Assembly (NCBI GenBank): GCA_029948255.1
Contig: JALIZF010001785.1
Coordinates: 1-64,000, forward strand
Reading direction: 5' to 3'
DNA length: 64,000 nt
Source: Telmatactis stephensoni
Taxonomy: Eukaryota > Cnidaria > Anthozoa > Actiniaria > Isophelliidae
Within the stretch, counting starts at the first letter, position 1. Each line of letters starts with the position of its first letter. The notes under the pieces were generated by a model. That model saw nothing but the letters and a program-made list of their open reading frames with translations. It was not told the origin of the DNA and did not search any database. A program made the position numbers and the translations under genes. Of this stretch, positions 1-11,913 are shown in pieces.

Positions 1-35
1 ATGACTAGCACTTTCATTCATACTTCAACTTCTTA

Positions 36-433
36 AGGCCCGGACACACGGTGTAACTTTTCCCGAAACATTTGCTGAAACACCGCGCGCAACACGGTTG
101 CACCGTGTGTCCGACCTCTGAACATCTAACGTGCGCCCTCACATAAGAAAACCAAGGTCAGTGGTTTTCCAAAACAAAGCATTTTCATTGGACGAGAGCT
201 TCAGCGGTGTTGCACCATTTGTTGCAGATGTGGTCACACGATGCAACATCACAGGCAATGTTGCACGCAACAGTACTGGACAGTTGCAGAAGTAGAACTC
301 GATCCTACTTCTGCGGCTGTTGCGCGCAACGTTTCGCGAAACATTGGAATGGGTGGACACACGCTGGAACATTTTGTTGCGCGCGATGTTTCAGCAAATG
401 TTTCAAGAAATGTTGCACCGTGTGTCCGGGCCT
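36..433. mobile_element. Harbinger-type MITE with TTA target duplication
   Basis: The ends are inverted repeats of about 60 bp, starting AGGCCCGGACACACGGTG on the left and mirrored on the right. The element is flanked by the triplet TTA at 33-35 and 434-436. A three-base TWA duplication is the hallmark of PIF/Harbinger transposons. The interior has no transposase ORF and is full of short GTTGCA-type repeats. Degraded relatives occur at 23987, 27176-27533, 36188-36295 and 42390-42551. Confidence 0.85.
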
Positions 434-1267
434 TTAGAATCTTATTACGTTCCTTTATCCAAGTCCCAACATCGGTAAATACTTCATTACTGAATGCCTA
501 TAGTCACCCCGGCCAAACTGTTTCCCTAAACTTACCCTTAAGCCGAACCCACAATAGAATGACTATATAGCATTTAGCCATAAAGTATATAGGCCAACAT
601 CTTTTGTAAATGAACCAGTTTTCCTATTCTACCCAGCATGCAGTTCGTCGATGGTATACTAAAGGTGGTAGGTCCCGTCCCTTCTCGTACCAAAAAGAAA
701 ACCAACTGATTCCTGGCGTGGAGAGACCTTGTTTTTAACATTTTTAGCAAAACATTACCGCTTATCGCGCCATAACTAGTGTTTTTCGGGTTAGGTTTCT
801 TACTTACTACTTTGAAGTCAAGCAAATATTATGGTGTTACAGTGTTGTAATTTGTTTTTGAAAAAATAGATAAGATGGCAGAAAATCTTCCATTTGGGAG
901 TATTTTTTTCGCATATTTATCAAGATGTTCGGCTACAGAGATTAAACAAGAAATAATGCAAAGAAAATAAAGGTGTATTCTTTGGTTTCACTCTTCTTTT
1001 TCTTATTTTAGCTTTTGCTTTTTCCTTTTTGTTTTGTCTTTCCTGCCATTCCTCTTCCGGTTGATGACGTTCCTGCTTACAGGAAGTAAGTTCTTAACGC
1101 ATGCGTATATTTAGTCTGAACTTCGCAGGGGGTCAAGTTCAATGCGTAAAGCGAAGGCGTTGTTCGCCATTTTGAATAGAAGTTTTCGACCGGAATTTGT
1201 CCGTAATCCGGTTGAAAGATCGCTTGTTGTTCGTTAAAAAGGTTCTTTGGGATTCATTACATCAGCT
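434..1267 (+). promoter_or_regulatory. Epsin upstream region and probable 5' UTR
   Basis: No coding exon is visible here. The stretch holds plain AT-rich sequence, then a pyrimidine-rich run near 985-1050 and an ETS-like ACAGGAAGTA at about 1079-1088. The final 150 bases before the epsin start lack a good ATG. A TTG-initiated extension from 1247 exists in frame but is not a plausible animal start. No clear TATA box was found, so the core promoter position is not resolved. Confidence 0.4.
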
Positions 1268-2866
1268 ATGTCTATCAGACGACAATTGAAGAATGTGGTA
1301 AACAATTATTCCAATTCTGAAGTGAAGGTACGTGAAGCGACGTCGAATGATCCATGGGGGCCTTCGAGTTCATTGATGTCCGAAATCGCAGATGCAACCT
1401 ACAATGTAGTTGCATTTTCAGAGATTATGGCCATGATATGGAAACGGTTAAATGATCATGGCAAAAACTGGAGGCATGTTTACAAAGCACTTGTTTTACT
1501 CGATTATATCATCAAAACTGGCTCGGAACGCGTCGCCACTCAGTGCCGGGAAAACATCTTTGTGATTCAGACTCTCAAAGACTTTCAGTTTATCGACAAA
1601 GATGGCAAAGACCAAGGAATGAATGTACGTGAAAAAGCTAAGCAGTTAGTTGCCTTGCTTAAAGACGAAGAAAGACTGAAAAGCGAACGACAGAGAGCTT
1701 TGAAAGCCAAGGAAAGATTTGCTCAAGCGAGTGGTGGCATAGGAAGTGATTCACTGAAAAGTGGTAGGTTGAAAAATGAGTCTGGAGGAAGCCTGAGCGA
1801 TATTCGACAGGCCTCCTTTGGTGATTCAGCGCTTCCCACTAGCCGTTCGTGGGAACCGGAGCGAAAGAACACAACTGCTAGCGATCTAGAAAACTGCAGA
1901 CCTGCAAATGCAAATGAAGAAGAGCTACAACTGCAGCTTGCTTTGGCGCTAAGTAAACAAGAAGCAGACGAACACAAACATCTTGACGAAAGTGATAATC
2001 AGAGGCTTAAAATGGCTCTAAGTCAAAGCAAGACAGAAGCTGGTCCAGTATTCCAAACAACGGGGGCTGTTGGAGGAGTTACAACTGATCCTTGGGGAAC
2101 ACCACCAATGTCAAACTCAATGCAGCAGAGTGATCCTTGGGGATCTACCAGTGTACCAATGCCACAGCCCTCCAGTGATCCATGGGAAACACCAGCAGCA
2201 GCAGCAGCAGTAGTATCCACTGATATGTGGGGTTCTGTTGGCACTACCACACAAGCTTCCACAGCATCATTTGTTTCTTCGGCACCGTCTGACCCATGGG
2301 GTGCTCCATCACAACCTGCTCCACCTCTCTCAACTGATCCTTGGGGTGGACCCCCACAACCAGTAGCACAGCCTCAGAATCCCTGGGCATCTACAAATGG
2401 GCAGTCATCTGGTGGATTTGATCCATTTAGTGAAACAACAGCTCCAGTTAGCATGCAAAGTAACTTACCTATGACAGCAAATGATCCCTTCACTATGTCT
2501 AGTGTTGAAACAAATGTACCATCAGATCCCCAGAAGAAAACAGATGATTTCCTAGGAGGAGAATTGCCCAAGAATCTGGTTGATCTCGATCTCCTTGCAT
2601 CAAAACCCAATCCTGCTCCCAATCCTTTCATGGGTAGCACTCAATCCGAACAAAGTAAATCAAACAATCCATTTTTACAGGATAGGCCTCAACAGCCAAC
2701 ACTGAATCAGTTACGACAGCAGAATGTCATGCCAGTACCATTGAGCAATGCTGGAAATGCATCATTTGGTGGTGGTGCAGGGGATAATATTTTGCTTCCA
2801 GCCCCGCTTCTCCCTAGTAACACTGCCAGTGTACCCAATCAGAATGTTAACAATCCATTTATCTGA
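1268..2866 (+). CDS. EPN: Epsin (ENTH-domain endocytic adaptor), intronless coding region
   Basis: Epsins bind PI(4,5)P2 at the plasma membrane, bend it, and recruit ubiquitinated cargo, AP-2, clathrin and EH-domain proteins to coated pits. The 532-aa product opens with the amphipathic helix and ENTH domain (about 1-145), nearly collinear with vertebrate epsin including NDPWGPSSS and KNWRHVYKAL. Two ubiquitin-interacting motifs lie near 216-233 and 244-256. DPW or related AP-2 motifs occur at about 274, 289, 304, 319, 343, 357 and 371, and DPF at 385 and 406. A clathrin-box-like LVDLD is at about 437, and NPF motifs for EH domains are at 452, 467 and 529. The start is the ATG at 1268, because the in-frame codon at 1247 is TTG. 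The whole coding region is one exon, unlike its intron-rich neighbours. No frame breaks are seen. Confidence 0.97.
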   Translation: MSIRRQLKNVVNNYSNSEVKVREATSNDPWGPSSSLMSEIADATYNVVAFSEIMAMIWKRLNDHGKNWRHVYKALVLLDYIIKTGSERVATQCRENIFVIQTLKDFQFIDKDGKDQGMNVREKAKQLVALLKDEERLKSERQRALKAKERFAQASGGIGSDSLKSGRLKNESGGSLSDIRQASFGDSALPTSRSWEPERKNTTASDLENCRPANANEEELQLQLALALSKQEADEHKHLDESDNQRLKMALSQSKTEAGPVFQTTGAVGGVTTDPWGTPPMSNSMQQSDPWGSTSVPMPQPSSDPWETPAAAAAVVSTDMWGSVGTTTQASTASFVSSAPSDPWGAPSQPAPPLSTDPWGGPPQPVAQPQNPWASTNGQSSGGFDPFSETTAPVSMQSNLPMTANDPFTMSSVETNVPSDPQKKTDDFLGGELPKNLVDLDLLASKPNPAPNPFMGSTQSEQSKSNNPFLQDRPQQPTLNQLRQQNVMPVPLSNAGNASFGGGAGDNILLPAPLLPSNTASVPNQNVNNPFI

Positions 2867-5800
2867 GGACAAAGTCAAGATGTTGACAATATGGTAAGTT
2901 TACACATCTGTTGACATAATGGTAATACTCCATGTGATGTAAGCCTTTGTCATTTGTGTGCCAACCAGAGATCAATTGGCTGTTTTTAAAACGAAGCAGC
3001 TTGTGAAAATTTATTGTGATTAACACATTTTGGGTGAATTTCAAAATTATGCCTACTCAGACATTGAAAAAAATTGTTGGAATTTGGTTTTTCACTTCTG
3101 TCAATCAAAGTTGAAAAGAGAAAAATATGAAGAACTACTAATACCAAAACATTATTGCTATTATAAATCAATGAAATTTTGTATTTTGGTAATTTGTTAG
3201 GTGTTTTAGGAGTGTTTATTACTAAGTTTTTCAATATTTTTGTTTTGATTCATGGAAGCTAATAGCCAAGTTTGAATATTTGAGTTTGCATAATATTGAA
3301 AATCACTGCAACGATACAAGTAAACATGAAGTATCACTATAATTTATTTGTAAAGTGGTTTAATGAAATCTTGTTGCCAAAAATATTAAGGCATTTATTT
3401 CAATTTTTCTTTTTTCTATTTTCATTTGTTTCTAAACTGCTTGTAACATTGTTTTTGTGGTAAGTTTAGATTGAAACTAGTCTGTAGCTAACCTTGAGAC
3501 CAGAGACTTTGACTCACTCTTGGGTCCTCTTGGCTTTTCTGTTTTTCCATTTTTAAAGTTTTTAGGCCCAAGAGTTAATGAAGTATATGCTTGATGAATT
3601 CACATGAAAAAAAGTAGAAAGATAGGCCATAGATAGACAAAAATAGCCAAGATTACCCGAGTGTGAGTTAAAGGATTTGGTCCCCAGGGTAGTTTGCAGA
3701 ATTTGTACAATATTAAGTGTAATAGAAATTTTATATGAATAAAACAACAAAGTGTTCTTCATTTTGGTGCCATCAATGTATAAAAGAAGTAAGTGATACT
3801 TCATAATGAGCCTTTCTCACCCTTTGTGTGATATTTTATATTTTAATTGAACAGGAACGAAAATATAATATTTGGGCAAGCTATTGCCCTCCACCAAACG
3901 TTTCTATACAAAAAGCACCAACTTTAGCCGCCCATAACTTTGGCACTATTTATCCAAACTACCTTAAAATGTCAAGTTTTGCTAACTTTGGTGTGACCTT
4001 TTAAAGATTATATTTTTGTTGCTGTTGGATAAAAAATTGAAATGTTAAGCAAGGGGTGAGAAAAGCTCATTACGATGTTTCTTCTGGATGAATATACAGT
4101 GCTCAATTTGAGCTTTTGGACCAGCTTCGGTCCATCATCAAGGAGAGAATGGAAATTTTATTTACACACTTGATACTTAGGTGTAGGCACTCTTAATGTT
4201 GTTTCATTCATATAGAAATTCTATCCTAAGAAACTATTGCTGGACATTTTGTGTCTAAATAATGTGCTTGTTTGATATTTCCAGGAGCAACAGTCCAAGG
4301 TGAGTGAACAAGGAAGGTTTACCAGTCCTCAAAAGTGCAGTAAAACGGACTGCAGTGAGACCTGAATCATGCAAGAAAATCAAATTATTTCAGCTGATTC
4401 TAAACTTTTCTTAAAAGACAGAAGAACAATAAGTAAATTTAATGAACTTTAGGTCATCTTGTGGAGGCTAAATTAGCTCTTTTTTCTTCTTTTGAAAAGC
4501 ATCATAACTTGAGCTTGACAAAATTCTTATCTCTAAAGTTAAGGAAATGTGACATTTGTACAGTTTGTGTGGTATTCTTTTTATAATTTAGAGAACATTT
4601 TGTATGACTTTGAAAAGCTCTTAGAACAGAAAAGATTTGCATTCCAGCAACTGTCACACCCCCATTTCACAAAGCATTCTAACTTACAAGTACTCCTAAA
4701 TCCAAATCATATTTGATTTTTCAAGGATTTACAACTTATTGATACCAGTACCTTCTTTCCCTTGAGAATTCAAATATAAAGAAGAGGTAGCCATTTTGAA
4801 TTAAAAACAATAGACACTATTGCTGGTTTTCAATCATTCCCTTGAGAGTTAAAATATAAAAGAGTGGCAGCCATGTTGGTTGAACGAACAAGAGACGCTA
4901 ATGAGCAATCTTTTGTTGAAGTTCAACCAAGATGGCGGCTGTGACGTCAATTGAAAGCCAGCAATTGAGAAATCTTTTGTTGAAGTTCGTCCAAAATGCA
5001 TATAGTGATCATCCAAAATGGCTGCTGTTTTTTCATGTGCTTTCATGCACTTCCCTTAAGTTTACAATGAAGATGCTGATTACATGTGTTCTACATGTCA
5101 GACATTATTACAAATACTCATAACCTACACATACTTTGTGAAATGGGGGCTAGGGGTCAATCATTGGTAAAGACAAGTTAAACTTCTACAGAGTATCTAT
5201 CATTTTAGCAGCCAAAAATCTGACAATACTCTTGTAAATAACAAGTGCAAAAGTTTTATGTATTGATCTCAAAATATGTCTGGCGTAGTTGGTCAAAGTC
5301 ATACAAAGTCTACTCATGGTGTTTGAGATAAGATTGAATGGTAAAAACTCTTTCTTTTCTCCCTTGATTTGGTTAAAACTTAGTCATGCATCACTAATAT
5401 TCTATGTTGAAGTCTTTCTTTGCCTAATAAAAAGAGGATTAAGCAAACATGCAAAGAGAATGGGATGATATGATTGAATTTGTCTTCCTTCTTGGACTAC
5501 ACTGCATAGCCAAGCTCTTGGAAGGTGAGGGGACAGCTTGGCCATTCACACAAAACATTTTATTTGGTGAAATTGCTATGCTGCCAACATTCATCAGTTC
5601 ACAAATCAAACTCTTCCAGTGATGTTTGCTGTATCTCTTTTGCACAACTGCCTTAAAATGTAGCTACAAAGTTATAATGATAGAAATAACATTGGTCCTA
5701 AATTAAGTTACTTTGCTTGGTCAAATAATTTCTGGAACAATTGAATGAATTTATGACCAGCATTTCTTCCATTGGAACTTTGAGGTTAGTAGATATACAC

Positions 5801-6328
5801 TGTGGTAAAATGTTCTTAATCGTGAACACTGAGCAAACTTCATTATTCTCGTGATATATTTATGAACAATCATGTTTAATTGTACTCTGAGTATCAGAAG
5901 CTGTTATCTTTCTCTGTTGTTCCATGATGAGCATCTCTAATACAATAATATTATTCTAATATTATTATTCTCTTATGCACCAAGGGGCTTATCACAGAAC
6001 ATAAGACAAAAATAATAGGCTCCGATACCCAGGGTAGTTTAATGGGTGACATTGCTTCAAGTTAAACAGCTTTGTTGCTGGTTCTGCAAAATTAGTTTTC
6101 AAGGATTGCAATGATTAACTCCTTCAGCTTGGGAAACAGCCATTAATAAATTCAAAAGAACTTTTTTCTCTTGGCTGTTTCCTTAGACACTTGTATATCA
6201 GGTCAATAAAATAATTGTATATTATTCATCATAAATGCTTGTTTAAGAAAACATTCTTCATTAATAAAGATTTTTAGAAAATATTAACCCTTAAAAAGAA
6301 TCCAACTGTTAATTCAATGTTGCATATA

Positions 6329-6470
6329 GAGCAGATTTTGTATGTGTGAAATGGACGCGCCGTGCTGTGACCATGTCGGTGCTGTGATGCCTATAAAAAC
6401 ATTTGAAATTCCTGCCATAACTGTGCTGTGACTGTGTGGTGCCATTTTCACAGTCATACAAAATCTACTC
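6329..6470. mobile_element. TA-flanked MITE (GAGTAGATTTCGTATG family)
   Basis: Inverted ends GAGCAGATTTTGTATG and CATACAAAATCTACTC are flanked by TA on each side, a Tc1/mariner-like duplication. The interior contains GTGCTGTGAC-type repeats and CCTATAAAAACATT. Better copies are at 18303-18464 and 44714-44858. Degraded ones lie near 16163, 24030, 30592 and 60545. Confidence 0.8.
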
Positions 6471-7207
6471 TAATGTTTTCATAAATGTCAAAAAGAAGCA
6501 ACGAAATAGTCCAGTTCTGCTTCACCTGCCACACAATAATTATTTAGAGGCTACGTGCTAAAACTTTTGTCTTGTTATGAATGACTGAGCTTTATGCACG
6601 TAGCCTTGTCTTGATACTTTTGTATGTAGCAAGTGAAGTGTATCGGAAGTCAGCTTCATGCTGCAAGACTCATTGATCTAGATTGTCTAGGTGACGTGAC
6701 CTCCATAATGTTAACTTGAAATATTTGACTTGTGAGGTACCAACAGGGAACTATTTTGGTTAGTTTTGTTTGGGGGCTAATCAAGTGCTGATGCTACTAA
6801 TGTAAGTTTCTAATTAACTAAACAGTTGCTAGAGAGAATAGGCTATAATAAGATATTCCAAAATATTTTATATTTGTGTTGGTATGTGTCAGAAGAGGAA
6901 TACACTGCTGTAAAGTAAGAAAACAGATTTTGTTAACGAATAATGGTGAACACAAACATGGCAGCTGAGAACGGGTGCTGAAAACATATATTTCTTTGAA
7001 ATGAATCCCCAGCTCAATAAAGCTATTAAAAAAGTTCTTTGGGTACCCTGTGCAATCAGATGGCAATGTCAATTTGTGGGATAGCCTCTGTTGCAGATGT
7101 CTGTGGTTTGCTGGAAAGCTCCCATAATTGCCGTGGAAACTTTCCAGCAAAAAACACACAAGATATTAGAGGCTATTTATGGTGTTCTTTGAAACATACA
7201 AGGTTTT

Positions 7208-7383
7208 TTGACTGTGCAAATCAAAAAACCTTGGGCACCTGGAAATATTTCAGGAATGTGTTGGTTGTTTTTTTGGCCAATCAGAAATGATTCTCTAACC
7301 ACAAAGATGATAGTTCCTGATTGGTTGAGGGACATTCCCAAAATACTTCTAGGTGCCCATGGTTTTTGGATTTGCACAGTAAT
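7208..7383. mobile_element. Short inverted-repeat element
   Basis: Ends read TTGACTGTGCAAATC and GATTTGCACAGTAA, with the match continuing inward through CAAAAAACCTTGGGCACCT and its partner. The inverted repeat is about 31 bp and the interior has no ORF. No clear target duplication was found. Confidence 0.7.
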
Positions 7384-7426
7384 GGCTCTAGTTTTTTCAG
7401 GGAAAATATATTGGAACCTCCCAGAT

Positions 7427-7503
7427 GGTCCTTCCCTGCTAGCAGAGTCTCTCTCGTTACGGACCGTAACAAGAGAGACTCTGCTAGCAGGGAAAGATGG
7501 TCC
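7427..7503. repeat. Near-perfect 75-bp palindrome
   Basis: The two arms TTCCCTGCTAGCAGAGTCTC and its complement meet at GTTACGGACCGTAAC with almost no loop. Only scattered mismatches occur over about 35 bp per arm. No coding role is apparent. Confidence 0.85.
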
Positions 7504-8379
7504 ACAGTGTCAAAGCAATGAGAATCCAGAATGCAAAAAAAATATGTTTGAATCAAAGAGCACCATGAAATGACATCCATTACACAGGATCCCCAAGCAA
7601 AACAATCAACTTCCATTTTATTGAGCTTGGAATTCAAATATTTACAAAAACAAGGGTTTCATTTTCAAAATCAGCATTGACCACTTCTAACATGAAGTTT
7701 GAGTTTGATTAGGCTGTTTGGTTCCCTTTAAAACAGGAAACGAAAACAGCCACAGGAAGCCCAACTTATGAGATCACTGTAGATTGAAAGTGGCAACAAG
7801 TTACAAGTCCTAAACTGAAACCTCAAAAATACAAAGCCATGTTCATTTTCCTGTATGTCGACTACACAGAAGTCAATTTTACCACTATGAGCCTTCAAAC
7901 ATTGACTGGCCCTGCAGCATCTTGTTGAGAAGCTCAGCCTCAAACTAGTGAAAATAACCTCCATATTGGGTTTCCCCATGTTTTATTGTGAACAGATATA
8001 CAGAGGATTAGATTTCCTGGTTTTTTTTCTTATACAATTCCATTAGAAGCTTCAATCCAAAATTAATAACAACCTTCAAAATTCATTACAACTATCTTGA
8101 AGATTTTACATAAAAGTACAATAATAAATTAGGCATCAAAAGCAAATTTCTGCACATGAAACAAACTAAATTTTCAGTAATTCATGAATTTGACTAAAAA
8201 ACATGTAAAGAAAAGAAAAAACTTAATGTACAATAATGAAGATATAGATGAATGCTATCTTGATATATTTTGACTTCTCTTGGCAATGTTATCAAGCCTT
8301 GTTTTAGTCCACCATCAAGACAGTTTGTTACATTTACAACTAGTTTACAAGCAATATCAACATCAGTTATTAAAGTACA

Positions 8380-10389
8380 TTATCCAGAGCAGCCTCGGCA
8401 ACCACAGATGACGCACTCTACAATTTTGCCCTGAAAAATAGCATAAAATAATAAAATAAATAATTTTCTACAGCAGATCCACGTAGTGGCTATTTCACAC
8501 GTGAAAATATGTGAAAAAAGGCAATCATTTCTAATGAGCAGTACAACATTGAGCCTGTTAGTGTACAAGTGATTGTCGCACATACTTATGATTCTGTCAC
8601 TAGTATGATGCAGGATTAAGATTTATTTTGCAGTATTAAAACAAATGACCAATTAATGTGTAGTTCCAGAAAATATCCATACCCCTGTTGTGGAGGGAAT
8701 TTGTAAATGAACCCCCATCCTCTGGAACTTCCAATTTTCTTCGATACAAACTCTGTAATTTTGTTCTTTCTCTGACCCCCTCCCCACCAGAATTTCCAAT
8801 TCCCTCCGTGGTGGGGGTATGGATATTTTCTGGAACCACACAATCATTGCAAAAATTAAACCAAAAAAAGGATAGTGACAAGTATACCTCCTCTAGTTTA
8901 CTTTTAGGTACTCTACAGATACAATTAGAACCAAAGTTAGTGTCCCGTGTCTGGATACATCTTAGACAACACAGATTTTCGTATCCCTGTTTCTTCCACT
9001 TTGCTATGAGGTTTTTGTCTGCATAACCTTCCTTGAGGCAGAATTCATACAGTTCTGATTACAAAAATAAAATTTAGTAAGAAAAAAATGTCAATGAAAA
9101 AAACTACATTATATGCTATGTATATCTTGAAAGCTTAACATTGTCTGAGTGCCCGGCCTCATCCTCGGGAACCCTGGGTATTATTCTTTGGCTTGTTTTT
9201 AACTTCCGGAAAAACTACACCTGGGAATATTGTCTGTTAGAGCTTGCTCTGTATTTAAGCAATATAAAATGTGTGTGCATGTCTCTGGAAGATGTACAGC
9301 ACTCGAAAAGCAAGAGAAAATGCTCAGTTACGCCTCGTGTTCCTAAGCTTGCTTTTCTCTTGCTCTACATCTTCCATCATGATTATATCACAGTACAGAG
9401 ACATAAGTGATCGTTTTATATTGCTTTTATAAAATATTTTCTAGGTTTTTGTGCAAGCCATGTCTCTGTCCTCTGATATAAACATGGTAGCCAGCCAATA
9501 CCAATCAGCGCTTGCATTATACTGTATCTCAAATATGTTATAAATAGAAGTCAAAATTCATTAATTAATGACATCATTTTAGTGATTATATTTGTAGTTT
9601 TTGAATATATACTAGATGCTTATAGATGCTGATTGGTTGACCTGATTAGGTCGACCAATCAGAAATGAGAGATAACTTTACTTCCAGTACAAGTTCTAAC
9701 ACTCCCAGAGGTAGACTTGTGATAGAAGAATGCCGCTGGTTTCCTGAGGATGGTCTGGCATATGCTTGGTTTTAATATGATCACTACAATCACAGTAAAA
9801 TGTGTTCAGCATGGTAGAGATCACGTGAAAATCATACTAGATAGTGATCATAGTGATAGCAATCACAGAGACCGAGTGATTGAATGGTTTTGATACAGTG
9901 AAACAATTCAAAGGCAAGTTCTCTCTCTTAGGCAGGGAGGATAGTGTAATCAAAGAGCTTTAGTAATAGCTGCAAAGTTACTCTGGAGTTTAACATACCT
10001 TTACTGATTGCTTTTCGTTTGTAATACAAGTCATATACATATCTTGATTTCTGATGATGAATTCTAGAAGGCCGAATTATAGGAGATATTAACACCGTCA
10101 GTCTTATGTACTTTTGGCAAATTTTCTCAATTAACTGGCACTATAATAATACCTGAATATGGGCCATAAACCTTCTACTTTTCTTTTGCCTTCATGAGGT
10201 TCTGTTTCAGCTGAATTAATACAAAGAAACTGGTTCCCAACAAGATCACTGTACAGCATTATTCGATGAGTGGGATATTTCCAGATCATACCAACCTTCT
10301 CTCATTTTCTGGTCGAGTTCATCTAATGTCGGCTCAATAAGTTCCCATCCTTCTGGCGGAGGCTTTCGACTTCGTCGAACTTTGGGCAT
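8380..10389 (-). CDS. BUD31: BUD31 (G10) spliceosomal protein, five exons
   Basis: BUD31 is a small zinc-binding component of the activated spliceosome, associated with the Prp19/NTC-related proteins in the nucleus. Coding exons are complement of 8380-8430, 8888-9054, 9999-10063, 10153-10210 and 10296-10389. Phases agree at every junction and the total is 144 aa plus stop, the exact length of human BUD31. The N-terminus [20 protein letters not shown], the middle [16 protein letters not shown], the cysteines in [20 protein letters not shown] and the tail [11 protein letters not shown] are family hallmarks that form the zinc clusters. The last exon encodes only 16 residues. The gene is tail to tail with epsin. 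Intron 4 carries a MITE, and a 21-base poly-G run lies about 150 bp upstream of the start. Confidence 0.97.
8659..8840. mobile_element. MITE in BUD31 intron 4
   Basis: Ends TGTAGTTCCAGAAAATATCC and its mirror GGATATTTTCTGGAACCACA enclose 182 bp without an ORF. Flanks CAATTAATG and CAATCATTG could be a decayed 9-bp duplication. A left end of the same family appears at 63957-64000, cut by the window edge. Confidence 0.8.
9279..9407. repeat. Small inverted-repeat element in BUD31 intron 3
   Basis: TGGAAGATGTACAGC...GCAAGAGAAAA on the left is mirrored by GCTTTTCTCTTGCTC on the right. The outer edge TATCACAGTACAGAGACAT resembles the element at 37655-37765, which suggests one small family. Confidence 0.6.
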
Positions 10390-11913
10390 TTTATAGATTT
10401 ATACAAAAACTGTAGCTAAAAACTCAGTAAAAGCCGTGTTTTTCAAATCAAACTTTTTGTTCCTCCACCGAAATTTCGACGTTTTGTAATGAGCATGCCT
10501 GTTATCAAACAACCGCTGACCAAACCAATGGTTGGTGGGGGGGGGGGGGGGGGGGGGTTTGGGGTGATGAAGGGTTTGATGTGAAGGGTAGTATTTCATG
10601 GAAGATCCCAACAAGGGATGGTTCAGTGTGCACACACAGATTAATAAATTTATTTTTTTGAAGGAAGAGAAGGAAAGATCTACTCAGAGTAAATTTGTGT
10701 ACATCATAAATTGTCTAAATTTATTTCACAGTTATAATTTCATCACATATGAGGCTGCCATAGCTCTATGCATAAAGTTTGTAAAAAATGCTCTGGGAAA
10801 AATGCATAGTAACAGTAAACAGTGACAATATCATTGTAATTCCTTGTCATTTAATTTTTCCATTTGAACAGTATGGCTGACCACCACAGGTAGCCCAAAG
10901 ATTGAACAGACTGTCTTTGAAATCAGTCTAAAAATTTAAAAGTGCTAGCTGAGCAACAGGAATTTGATGTTACAATAATTTCATGCTTTTATACTTGCAC
11001 AGGGTTCACACAGAAACTGGAAATGAAATTTCATGATATTTCCATGTGTGACTGTCTATTGGTCCAATTCCACGATCTCAAAATTGAGTAATTACACACC
11101 AACAGGCCAGAGATTTTCATGTTCGACATAAAATTTCAAAATGTCAAAGAATTTTTGTGAAAATCTCAAATTTTATGATGTTTCCATGACCTTAGTATTT
11201 TTTATTTTCATTTTTATTTTTTGCTAAATTTCATGACTTTTCCAGGCCTGAAATTAGAATTTCAAATTCCAGGACTTTTCTTAATATAATAACTTTTCCA
11301 CAACTGTGTAAGCTCTGCTGCAGGTACAGTTTATTTAATTGTCTTTTAGAAGTCCCTAAAGTGATGTCCAACTCTAATCATATCTTATTGTCTCCTGTTA
11401 CATTGAATTCATCTTGACAACTCTGTTATAGTTAGCAAATATGTCAGAGATGGATGCAAATTTCATCCTATGTAGTATTTGATTTATTAATTAATTCCTA
11501 AAACTACAGATATATTGACAGTTAGCATGATTGCATAACTAATTTCCATATAATTTGTCTTTAAAAACTGCAGTCAAATCTCCATAAGCATGTGTTTTGT
11601 ATAAGATGATTCTCCATTTTAACAGGAATCATTTACAGCCAGTTAGGTAAATATGAAAAGGCTGCTGCCAAATTGTGTGCAAAAAGGGCACTTAATATGC
11701 TTAATAAATGTTTGACTCTAGTGCTAATTTTTCATTTTAAATAAACTATCTGAAATAATTTGATACATCATAAATTTTCACTGACGTCAACAAGTAGTTG
11801 AATGAAATATGAGAATCTTCTTCATAGAAAACCTATTAGACTTATTCAGCAATGTTGCTAGGATCTGTTGTCTTTGCCTTAAAAATATCCCATTGTGATA
11901 AATTGGATAGTTC
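10390..11913. other. BUD31-CRLF3 intergenic stretch
   Basis: Apart from the poly-G run, no exon, structured element or RNA gene was identified. It contains the BUD31 promoter side and the CRLF3 3' UTR side, so both genes probably share this 1.5 kb for regulation and termination. Confidence 0.5.
10537..10557 (+). repeat. Poly-G homopolymer (21 bases)
   Basis: Uninterrupted G run 148 bp upstream of the BUD31 start codon, next to CCAAACCAATGGTTGGT, which can pair with itself. Its length in an assembly is error-prone. A second G run is at 29577-29593 in an ECD intron. Confidence 0.9.

Larger units (their letters stand above)
2867..8379. other. Epsin 3' region and repeat-bearing intergenic stretch
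   Basis: No convincing coding exon was found between the convergent epsin and BUD31 genes. Just after the epsin stop there is a donor-like ATG|GTAAGT at about 2891 and an acceptor-like TTTCCAG near 4284, so a 3' UTR intron is possible but unproved. A partial tandem duplication lies at about 4755-5010, where blocks beginning CCTTGAGA.TT and the phrase AATCTTTTGTTGAAGTTC are each repeated. From 6329 on there are separate inverted-repeat elements, listed individually. The rest is AT-rich sequence in which I see nothing. Confidence 0.6.

Noticed and set aside
1247..1267. Epsin start at 1247
   Set aside because: That codon is TTG; the first in-frame ATG is 1268 and gives the usual ENTH N-terminus.
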